Assembly (NCBI RefSeq): GCF_900129775.1
Contig: NZ_FQWV01000002.1
Location: 372,001 to 436,000 of the forward strand
Origin: Halobaculum gomorrense
Lineage (GTDB): Archaea > Halobacteriota > Halobacteria > Halobacteriales > Haloferacaceae
DNA length: 64,000 nucleotides
Reading direction: 5' to 3'
The notes under the pieces were generated by a model. It was given only the letters and a program-made list of their open reading frames with translations. It ran no database searches and had not been told where the DNA came from. Made by a program: the position numbers and the translations under genes. Of this stretch, positions 57,759-64,000 are shown in pieces (position 1 is the stretch's first letter; each line of letters begins with the position of its first letter).

Positions 57759-58925
57759 TCAGTGACTCCCGGTGTGACCGTGGCCGTGGGTGCGGCTGTG
57801 GTCGTCGCCGTCGGCGTGATGGTGGTGCGCGCCGTCGGCGTGCCCCTCCGGGAGCCGGTCGGCGTGGGCGTGGGGGTCGCCCTCGACGAACTCGTGGGCG
57901 TTGCGCTGGCCGTCGGCGAACGCCCCCGCGCGGGCGGTGAACGCGTCGGCGTCGACGAGGTCGCGGTCGACGAGGAACCGTTCGAGGGCCGCGAGCCACG
58001 CGCCGTAGTAGTCGGCGTCGCTGCCGTCCTCGGCGCCCGGATCGGCGTCGAGTTCCGCGACGAGTCGGGCTCGAAAGTCGTCCCACGCGCGACCCGGTTC
58101 GTCCTCGTCGGTGAGGGCGACCGCGAGCGCGAACGACCGCGCCATCCACGGCTCCGCGAACGTCGGTTCCTCGGCGCTGCCGGCCCTCGGGACCGGCTTC
58201 GCCGCCGTGTCCGGGGGCGCGGCCGTGCCTGCGGTTGCGGCGCCCTCCTCCGCCCGCGCGCCGCCGTCGGCGGCGATTGCGCCGCCGCCGCCGAGGCGCT
58301 CGACGCCGATCATCGCGTTGCGGGAGACCAGTTCCGCGAGTTCGGTCTTGTCCATGTCCTCGGTTCCCTTAGGCTGCTCCGGAAGCACCATGTAGCGCAC
58401 CTCGGAGTTGGAGTCCCACACCTCCACGTCGATCGAGTCGTCCAGGTCGGTGTCGAACTCCTCGCGCAGCAGCGCGCGCGGTTCGTCCACGACGCGCGAG
58501 CGGTACGCGGGGGACTTGTACCACGTCGGCGGCAGGCCCAGCACGGCCCACGGGTAACACGAGCAGAGCGTGCAGACGACGACGTTGTGGGTGTCCTCGG
58601 AGTTCTCGATCACTCGAAGCTCCATCACCTCGTCGTTCACGGAGATGTCGAGGTCGGCGACGGCCTCGATGCCGTCATCCAGCAGCCACTCGCGGTACTC
58701 GGGGTCGGTCCACGCCCGCGCGACGACCCGGGCGCCGTTCATCGGGCCCACGTCGCCCTCGTAGGTCGCGATCACCTCGTCGACGGCGTCGGTGCTCAGG
58801 ATTCCCTGTTCGGTCAACAGCGACTGGAGCGCGCGTGCCCTCGCCTGTGGAGCGATCTCGTCGCGAAGCTCCGGATCCGGGTGAGACGGCGGGTCGGCGT
58901 CCGTCGCGTCGTGGTTGTCTGCCAT
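57759..58925 (-). CDS. Nitrile hydratase alpha subunit fused to an activator-like domain and His-rich tail
   Basis: A 388-aa protein. Residues 1-212 are a nitrile hydratase alpha subunit with metal site VCTLCSCYPW (C118, C121, C123), VVDEPRALLREEF and LPEQPKGTEDMDKTELAELV. Thr in the CTLC motif marks the cobalt type. After an Ala-rich linker, residues 254-340 (EPTFAEPWMARSFALAVALT, WLAALERFLVDRDLVDADAF) resemble the accessory/activator protein that shares a fold with the beta-subunit N-terminus. Residues 344-388 contain 13 histidines. Together they suggest built-in cobalt loading. It hydrates nitriles to amides with the beta subunit encoded 68 bases upstream. Confidence 0.92.
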   Translation of the reverse strand: MADNHDATDADPPSHPDPELRDEIAPQARARALQSLLTEQGILSTDAVDEVIATYEGDVGPMNGARVVARAWTDPEYREWLLDDGIEAVADLDISVNDEVMELRVIENSEDTHNVVVCTLCSCYPWAVLGLPPTWYKSPAYRSRVVDEPRALLREEFDTDLDDSIDVEVWDSNSEVRYMVLPEQPKGTEDMDKTELAELVSRNAMIGVERLGGGGAIAADGGARAEEGAATAGTAAPPDTAAKPVPRAGSAEEPTFAEPWMARSFALAVALTDEDEPGRAWDDFRARLVAELDADPGAEDGSDADYYGAWLAALERFLVDRDLVDADAFTARAGAFADGQRNAHEFVEGDPHAHADRLPEGHADGAHHHHADGDDHSRTHGHGHTGSH

Positions 58926-58993
58926 GAGATGTGGTGACGCGTGTGGAGGCTTAGGCGTTCGCCTGCGGCTGCGGGCGTGTCGTCGCCGGCGGG

Positions 58994-59686
58994 CTATCCG
59001 TCCGCGGGGTCGACCAGATACGGCTCCCACAGCTCGGTGTGCAGGCCGTTGGCGTCGGTGCAGTCCTCGCCCCACAGCTCCTCAGCGTCAAAGCGGACGT
59101 TGTATAGCTGTTCGGCGCGCTCGTCGTCACCCTCCTTCCGGGCGTTCTCATCGGGGTAGACGTGCGCGCCGCGGTCGGCGACGATCTCGCCCTCGGCGCC
59201 GCGGACGTAGCGCGGGCAGCGCGTGTGTCCCACGGGGTGGCGCTTCGCCACGCGTACGCGATCGCCGACGGCGAACGCCGGGTCGCCGTCGCCGCGGCGG
59301 CTCAGGTACTTCTCGCGCACGCCCTCCAGTAGCGTGGGAAGGCGGTCGGGGTCCTCCATATCCGGCACCTCGGCTTCCCCCGCCGCGAACGCCTCGGCGC
59401 GCTCGCGGAGTTCCGCGGCGTCGACGACGCCCGCCTCGACGAACAGCGTCTCGAGGGCGCCCAGCCAGCGCTCGTAGTAGGGGACCGTCAGGTACCGCTC
59501 GTGGTCGTCGCCCTCCAGCGTGTACCGGAACCGGTCGAGCTCGAAGCTGTCGGAGCCCAGGCCGGCGATGTACAGCGACTGAACGACGCCCTCCCACTCG
59601 TGGTGAAAGGGGCTGGCGTCGTCGGGTTGATCCGGCGGGAGGTCGCGAAAAGAGTCCATCCCGCCGAGGTCGTGGATCCCATCCAT
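58994..59686 (-). CDS. Nitrile hydratase beta subunit
   Basis: A 230-aa subunit that forms the active heterodimer with the alpha chain. It opens with the diagnostic MDGIHDLGGMDSF, has FHHEWEGVVQSLYIAGLGSD and YERWLGALETLFVEAGVVDA in the helical part, and ends with the SH3-like barrel (FAVGDRVRVAKRHPVGHTRC, PRYVRGAEGEIVADRG, YNVRFDAEELWGEDC). First gene of the operon; a GACTTTACC TATA-like element lies about 26 bases upstream. Confidence 0.95.
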   Translation of the reverse strand: MDGIHDLGGMDSFRDLPPDQPDDASPFHHEWEGVVQSLYIAGLGSDSFELDRFRYTLEGDDHERYLTVPYYERWLGALETLFVEAGVVDAAELRERAEAFAAGEAEVPDMEDPDRLPTLLEGVREKYLSRRGDGDPAFAVGDRVRVAKRHPVGHTRCPRYVRGAEGEIVADRGAHVYPDENARKEGDDERAEQLYNVRFDAEELWGEDCTDANGLHTELWEPYLVDPADG

Positions 59687-59708
59687 ACGCGGCCGTCGTA
59701 GAGGAAGT

Positions 59709-59718
59709 TGGTAAAGTC
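59709..59718 (-). promoter_or_regulatory. TATA-like box of the nitrile hydratase operon
   Basis: Coding-strand GACTTTACCA about 26 bases before the beta-subunit ATG at 59686. Confidence 0.5.
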
Positions 59719-59804
59719 TTGGTGAGTGGTGACATGGCTGTAGTCCGCGGCGATCGGCCCGAGTGGAACAGTACCGCCGACGCGACGAAGACCATCTTGA
59801 CCGC

Positions 59805-59903
59805 GAAAGCCCCCGCGGCTCTGCACTCCCGCGACTCGCTGCGGTCCTCGCTCTGCTGCGGTGCTTGCTTCGCCGGGGTTCGCGCAGAGCCGCGGCCCCT
59901 TTC
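59805..59903. repeat. Long inverted repeat with 12-base perfect core
   Basis: CCGCGGCTCTGC (59813-59824) pairs perfectly with GCAGAGCCGCGG (59884-59895); the arms extend to about 19 bases with a few mismatches. The loop is full of CTCGCTGCGG/CTTGCTTCGCC strings, like intergenic repeat elements of haloarchaea. It could be a terminator for the aminotransferase operon or a mobile MITE-like unit. Confidence 0.6.
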
Positions 59904-60023
59904 AGTCCCACCCGAAGTCGGGACAGGAGTCGTTGCTGGCCGGCCGGATGGATATCGTCGACCCCGGACCCCCGCGAGAACCCGCGGCGGGGAGTCGGCG
60001 TCGTCGTTTGGTCGGTCGCTCTC

Positions 60024-61208
60024 TCAGTCGTCGCCGAGGAGACCGGCGTCGAAGAGGCGCTGCATCCCCTCCTTGAGGCGCTCCTCGCTGGCGGCGTAGC
60101 TGATGCGGGCGTAGCCGGGCGCGCCGAACGCCGAGCCCGGAACCGTCGCGACGTGCGCCTCCTGGATCGCCTCCTCGGCCCAGGCGGAGTCGTCTTCGTC
60201 GACCGGTAGCATCATATAGAACGCGCCGTCGGGGACGGCCACGTCGACGCCGTGGCCGTCGAACAGCTTGACGAGCATGTCGCGGCGCGACTCGAAGGCC
60301 GCCCGCATCTCCTCGACCGAATCGTCGGTGTTCCGGAGCGCCTCGATGCCTGCGCGCTGGACGAAATTCGTCGCACACGAGACGGAGTGGCTGTGGAGCT
60401 TCCCCGCCTGCGAGACCAAGTCGCCCGTCGCGTGGAGGTAGCCCAGGCGCCACCCGGTCATCGAGTACGCCTTCGAGAAGCCGTTGATCGTCACCGTGCG
60501 GTCGGCCATGCCGTCGAGGCTCGCGAGGCTGGTCTGCTCGACGCCGTAGACGATCTCGTCGTAGATCTCGTCGGAGATGACGGCGAAGTCGTGCCCGACG
60601 GCGAGGTCGCGCACGCCCTCCAGCGCCTCCTCGGTGTAGACGGCGCCCGTCGGGTTCGACGGGGAGTTCACGATCAGCAGCTCCGTCTCCTCGGAGACCG
60701 TCGCCGCGAGGTCGTCGAGGCCGTCCGCGAGCGAGAAGTCGTGCGGCGCCAGGTCGACGCGCGCGAGGTCGCCGCCCGCGAGCTTCACCATCGCCTCGTA
60801 GGACACCCACGCCGGGTCCAGCAGGACGACCTCCTCGCCCTCGTCGACGAGCGTCTGGACCGTCTCGTACAGCGCCTGCTTGGCGCCGGGCGTGACGATC
60901 ACGTCGTCGGCGTCGGCGTCGATGTCGTCGGCGCGGAGCTTCTCGGCGATCGCCGCCTTCAGCTCGGGGACGCCGTTCGAGGAGGTGTAGCCCGTGTGAC
61001 CCGCGTCCATCGCGTCCTTGCCGGCCTCGACGACGTTCTCGGGCGTCGGGAAGTCGGGCGCGCCGACCGAGAGGTCGACCACGTCGTGCCCGGCCTCCTC
61101 CAGTTCGTTCGCGGCGTTCGAGATCGCCAGCGTCGCCGACGGCTCGACGCGATCGACGCGCGCGGCGAAGTCGTAGGCGAACTCGCCGTCGGCGCCCTGT
61201 CCGCTCAT
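60024..61208 (-). CDS. Class I/II pyridoxal-phosphate aminotransferase (aspartate aminotransferase-like)
   Basis: A 394-aa fold-type I aminotransferase: VDLSVGAPDFPTPENVVEAG, HTGYTSSNGVPELKAAIAEK, LLIVNSPSNPTGAVYTEEAL, FAVISDEIYDEIVYG and the PLP lysine in INGFSKAYSMTGWRLGY. It probably transfers the amino group of aspartate or an aromatic amino acid to 2-oxoglutarate. Its ATG overlaps the ribH stop by four bases, so the two are co-translated. The ribH link may be conserved but has no obvious metabolic reason. Confidence 0.92.
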   Translation of the reverse strand: MSGQGADGEFAYDFAARVDRVEPSATLAISNAANELEEAGHDVVDLSVGAPDFPTPENVVEAGKDAMDAGHTGYTSSNGVPELKAAIAEKLRADDIDADADDVIVTPGAKQALYETVQTLVDEGEEVVLLDPAWVSYEAMVKLAGGDLARVDLAPHDFSLADGLDDLAATVSEETELLIVNSPSNPTGAVYTEEALEGVRDLAVGHDFAVISDEIYDEIVYGVEQTSLASLDGMADRTVTINGFSKAYSMTGWRLGYLHATGDLVSQAGKLHSHSVSCATNFVQRAGIEALRNTDDSVEEMRAAFESRRDMLVKLFDGHGVDVAVPDGAFYMMLPVDEDDSAWAEEAIQEAHVATVPGSAFGAPGYARISYAASEERLKEGMQRLFDAGLLGDD

Positions 61209-61633
61209 GCGGCCACCTCCGGCGCCGGCAGGCCCTCCGCGAGGTCGACGGCGGCGGTCGCCGCCTCGGCACCCTTCTCTGCGCGCTCGCGCGCCTCCGC
61301 GCCGCTTTGCCCCGGACCCGACACGCCGAAGGTGACGGGCGTGTCGCGGTCGAGGCTCACGTCGACGAGCTTCGTCGCGACGGCGTGGCCGATCACCTGG
61401 TCGTGGTCGGTGTCGCCGGAGACGATGGTGCCGACGACCGCGACGGCGTCGATGTCGTCGCGGCGGGCGAGCCGGTCGGCCGCCAGCGGCGCGTCGTACG
61501 CGCCGGGTACGTCGACGGTCTGGGCAACGGCGGCGCCGCGCTCGGCGACCGCCTCGCGGGCGGACTCCTCCATGGCCTCGGCGATGGACGCGTAGTAGCG
61601 CGCGACCACTAGGCCGAGTGTCGTCTCGGTCAT
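61205..61633 (-). CDS. ribH: 6,7-dimethyl-8-ribityllumazine synthase
   Basis: Penultimate enzyme of riboflavin synthesis; condenses the ribityl-aminouracil with 3,4-dihydroxybutanone phosphate. The 142-aa protein has LGLVVARYYASIAEAMEESA, VPGAYDAPLAADRLARRDDI, VVGTIVSGDTDHDQVIGHAV (with the catalytic His) and TPVTFGVSGPGQSGAEARER. Typical archaeal length. First gene of a two-gene operon with the aminotransferase. Confidence 0.95.
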   Translation of the reverse strand: MTETTLGLVVARYYASIAEAMEESAREAVAERGAAVAQTVDVPGAYDAPLAADRLARRDDIDAVAVVGTIVSGDTDHDQVIGHAVATKLVDVSLDRDTPVTFGVSGPGQSGAEARERAEKGAEAATAAVDLAEGLPAPEVAA

Positions 61634-61778
61634 TGTGCGAGTCGACGGCGGGCCCGCAGAAATGCGTACCGCTCCGGGCGGATGTGTCCGGGCCGTCAGT
61701 GGCGCGCTCGGAGCCGGCGGAATCTCCCGACGGGCAATTCCACAAGAGTTGTTACCGCCGGCGTGTGAGCGCTCGTCA

Positions 61779-63713
61779 ATGAGTGACCCCGCCGGCGAGG
61801 CCGACGCCCCCGACGGGACCGCCGACGGCGACGAGGACGCTGCCAGCCCCATCGGGGGCCTTGAATCGCCGGTCGCCGCCCTCTGCGACCGCGTTGGCGA
61901 CCCCGCGACCGCGGCGGTCGTTCTGATCGTCGTCGGCTCGCTGCTCCTTCGGACGGTCCAACTGGGCGGGCGGATATTCCACTGGGACGAGGGGCGGGTC
62001 GGCTACTGGATCCTCCGGTTCGACGCCACGGGCGAGTTCTTCTACCGCCCGATCATCCACGGGCCGTTCCTCCCGGTCGTCAACAACGTCCTCTTCGATT
62101 TCATCGGCGCGTCCGACTTCGCCGCGCGGCTCCCGGTCGCGGTCGTCGGGGGCCTGCTCCCGCTGGTCGCGCTGCTGTTGCGCCACCGGCTCCGCGGGCG
62201 CGAGCAGGTCGCGCTCGCGCTGTTGCTGGCGGTCGACCCGCTGCTCGTCTACTACGGCCGGTTCATGCGCGGCGACGTGCTCGTCGGCTCGTTCGCGCTC
62301 GGCGCGTTCGCGCTCGCCGTGTACGCTATCGACACGCGCCGGACGCTCCCGCTGTTCGGATCGGCGACCTTGCTCGCGCTGGGGTTCTCCGCCAAGGAGA
62401 ACGCCCTCGTCTACCTTGCGTGCTTCCTCGGCGCCGGGTTCCTCCTCCTCGATCACCGGCTGGTGCGGACCGCGCGGCGGACCGGCTCGCCGCTGGACGC
62501 CGCGGTCGGCGAAGCCGTCGCGCTGCGGCACTTCCTCGACGACTGGACAGCGGGAGCGCGAACCAGACGACGGATAGCGGCGCTGGTCCGCGAGCGCGAT
62601 CTCGGGGCGCCCTGGGCGCCCGAGGCGGGGTTCCTCGGCCACCTCGCGATCTGGATCCCGATCGGCGCCGCCGGGGTCGCCGCGACGTTCCTCGGCGTCG
62701 TCGCGTTCTTTTACGCCCCGCGCCCGGAGCTGTGGAACGCGTTGGGGCTGGGGAACCTCATGTCCGGGGCGCCGACCCCCGACGCGTCGGTCGGCTCCGT
62801 GTGGTACGAGGCGACGTGGGGCGCCGGCGAGAAGTTCTGGAGCACGTGGGCCTCCGGGACTCACTCCGGGCACCCGTACGTCCCGTACCTCTGGGACATC
62901 CTCGAGACGCTGGCGTACGGCTCCGGCGTGCTCGTCGTGCTCGCGCTCGTGGGCTTTTTCGCCGACGGCTACGGCGAGACGCGCGGCACTCGACCGCTCG
63001 TCGCGTACGCGACCTACTGGGGCGCAGCGTCGGCGGTCGGGTACCCCGTCGCGACGGACATTCAGGCGCCGTGGGCAGCGGTCCACATCGTGCTCCCGCT
63101 GGCGATCCCGGCGGCCGTGGGGCTCGCCGAGGTCGGCGACTCGCTGCGGGGCGGCTTCGCGAGCGGCGACGCGGTCACAGCGGCGCTCGCGGGACTGGTG
63201 ATCGTCTCGGCCCTCGGGGGGGTCGTCGCTCCGAACGTCGACTACTGGAACTCGGCGTCGGCCGACGACAAGCAGGTGCTCCAGTGGGCGCAGCCGGAAA
63301 ACGAATACAAGACGGCGCTTCGAGACGCTGCAGCCGTCGCCCGCGACAACGAGGGAACCGACGTGCTGTGGATCGGGACGAGCACGAGCAGGGGGACGCG
63401 GCTGTACGTCTCTGAGGAGGCCAGCGTCGACCGAATGCCCCCCGGCGGGCCCAGTTGGCACTCCCGGCTCCCGACGCCGTGGTACCTCGAACGCGCGGGT
63501 GCGAACGTCACGTCGTCGCCGCCGGAGGCCCGGTTCGACGGCCTTCCGTCGGCCGAGGAGATGCCCCCGGTCGTCATCGCGAAGCCGAGCGACGCGGAGG
63601 AGCTGGAGCCCCGCCTCGACGGCTACCAGTCGCGCGAGTACGCCTTCCGGCTGTGGACCGAGCGAATCGTCGTGTTCATCGACGAGGACGCGCTGGCCGA
63701 CGCTCGCGAGTGA
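61779..63713 (+). CDS. TIGR03663 (Agl23-like) membrane glycosyltransferase family protein
   Basis: A 644-aa membrane protein with about ten TM helices and a C-terminal soluble domain of about 120 residues. The luminal acidic motif FHWDEGRVGYWILRF after TM1 is typical of GT-C/PMT-like transferases that use polyprenyl-phosphate sugars. Further signatures are LVYYGRFMRGDVLVG and GFSAKENALVYLACF. Likely adds sugar to surface glycans or acts in a flippase-associated step. The acidic N-terminal 35 residues precede TM1. It runs in the same direction as purK. Confidence 0.88.
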   Translation: MSDPAGEADAPDGTADGDEDAASPIGGLESPVAALCDRVGDPATAAVVLIVVGSLLLRTVQLGGRIFHWDEGRVGYWILRFDATGEFFYRPIIHGPFLPVVNNVLFDFIGASDFAARLPVAVVGGLLPLVALLLRHRLRGREQVALALLLAVDPLLVYYGRFMRGDVLVGSFALGAFALAVYAIDTRRTLPLFGSATLLALGFSAKENALVYLACFLGAGFLLLDHRLVRTARRTGSPLDAAVGEAVALRHFLDDWTAGARTRRRIAALVRERDLGAPWAPEAGFLGHLAIWIPIGAAGVAATFLGVVAFFYAPRPELWNALGLGNLMSGAPTPDASVGSVWYEATWGAGEKFWSTWASGTHSGHPYVPYLWDILETLAYGSGVLVVLALVGFFADGYGETRGTRPLVAYATYWGAASAVGYPVATDIQAPWAAVHIVLPLAIPAAVGLAEVGDSLRGGFASGDAVTAALAGLVIVSALGGVVAPNVDYWNSASADDKQVLQWAQPENEYKTALRDAAAVARDNEGTDVLWIGTSTSRGTRLYVSEEASVDRMPPGGPSWHSRLPTPWYLERAGANVTSSPPEARFDGLPSAEEMPPVVIAKPSDAEELEPRLDGYQSREYAFRLWTERIVVFIDEDALADARE

Positions 63714-63798
63714 GGCAGTCGTCGCCTCCGCCGCTGCGTCGCCGGCGTCGCCGCGGCTGACGCCACGATCGTGCACACTTCCGGGTGGGTGAAGCAAG

Positions 63799-63805
63799 AT
63801 TTATT
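63799..63805 (+). promoter_or_regulatory. TATA-like box of purK
   Basis: ATTTATT, 25-31 bases before the GTG at 63830, in AAGCAAGATTTATTCGCGG. Leaderless GTG start is likely. Confidence 0.6.
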
Positions 63806-63829
63806 CGCGGACCTGCCGAAGCCGCGGCC

Positions 63830-64000
63830 GTGAACCCGACCTGTCCCGGGCCGACGCTGGGCGTCGTCGGCGGGGGCCAACTCGGCCGCATGCTCGCTGA
63901 GGCCGCCTCGCCGCTCGGCGTCGACGTGGTCGTGCTCGACCCGACGCCGGCGTGTCCCGCCTCCAGGGTCGCCGAGCAGATCGAGGGACCGTTCGACGAC
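63830..64000 (+). CDS. purK: N5-carboxyaminoimidazole ribonucleotide synthase, N-terminal part (runs off window)
   Basis: The first 57 codons of PurK, the ATP-grasp enzyme that carboxylates aminoimidazole ribonucleotide in purine synthesis. GTLGVVGGGQLGRM-like sequence (here PTLGVVGGGQLGRMLAEAAS) and VVVLDPTPACPASRVAEQ are diagnostic for its N-terminal PreATP-grasp domain. GTG start supported by the TATA-like box. purE would be expected next, outside the window. Confidence 0.92.
   Translation, partial: MNPTCPGPTLGVVGGGQLGRMLAEAASPLGVDVVVLDPTPACPASRVAEQIEGPFDD

Larger units (their letters stand above)
59687..60023. other. Intergenic region between the aminotransferase and nitrile hydratase genes
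   Basis: About 340 bases. It holds the nitrile hydratase promoter (59709-59718, minus strand) and a long imperfect inverted repeat (59805-59903, listed separately). No gene is supported. Confidence 0.55.

Noticed and set aside
61776-63797. 673-codon minus-strand frame opposite the glycosyltransferase gene
   Set aside because: Mirror frame rich in Arg/Glu/Asp with no motifs; the plus-strand gene has ten TM helices and a TATA-spaced partner.
1-64000. CRISPR array or rRNA operon
   Set aside because: No regularly spaced repeats of 24-40 bases and no 16S/23S/5S-like sequence were seen.

Overview
The window is a stretch of haloarchaeal (class Halobacteria) chromosome. The evidence is very high G+C, acidic Asp/Glu-rich proteins, many leaderless genes with a TATA-like box 26-30 bases before the start codon, the tubulin-like CetZ, archaeosortase-type surface proteins, F420 biosynthesis genes, an elongator tRNA-Met with a 75-base intron, and many small protein families known mainly from haloarchaea. 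The genus cannot be fixed from this sequence; a Haloferacales/Halorubrum-like genome is a reasonable guess. Gene density is high on both strands, and most of the window is ordinary core genome.

Layout. 1-5200: nucleotide synthesis (pyrG-guaA), a frameshifted four-TM protein and an NDUFA9-like epimerase. 5500-11100: cetZ with an overlapping membrane-anchored partner, cofC and cofG of F420 synthesis on either side of an esterase, and an MscS channel. 11200-17200: a damaged VOC gene, a KDPG-type aldolase, a zinc-ribbon winged-helix regulator, an ABC-2 exporter and a methyltransferase. 17200-20400: heme and oxidase genes (CtaA-half/CtaB fusion, coxB) and an amphi-Trp protein. 20500-28350: PadR regulator, AI-2E type transporter, MgtC/DUF4010 protein, class III aminotransferase, mutY and a quinone oxidoreductase. 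28430-34200: an IS605-end-like hairpin, sucCD, a decayed PLP-enzyme tail, a PGF-CTERM surface protein and an HpcH aldolase. 34300-37130: nitrite/sulfite reductase with DUF6360 and small proteins.

37250-39006 is the most unusual part. It is a low-G+C islet directly 3' of the intron-containing tRNA-Met. It carries three tightly coupled genes: a stand-alone subtilisin-propeptide/I9-like protein, a cysteine-rich subtilase without a signal peptide, and a 117-aa partner of unknown function. It is the best candidate here for an undescribed system.

39500-48100: DUF7115 and DUF5830 proteins, a VTT membrane protein, then a polyprenol/lipid neighbourhood (DUF92, a cis-prenyltransferase-like protein lacking the catalytic N-terminal motif, and a full UppS), lipoproteins and DUF2071. 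48100-57700: inositol phosphatase-like enzyme, S9 peptidase, macrodomain protein, aspartoacylase-like hydrolase with two extra copies of its 3' end downstream, beta-carbonic anhydrase, OYE-like oxidoreductase and a Hel308-type helicase. 57750-64000: a nitrile hydratase operon whose alpha subunit is fused to an activator-like domain and a His-rich tail, ribH plus an aminotransferase, a TIGR03663 glycosyltransferase, and the start of purK.

No rRNA, CRISPR array, complete insertion sequence or prophage was seen. Long open frames antisense to real genes are a by-product of the high G+C and were left out.
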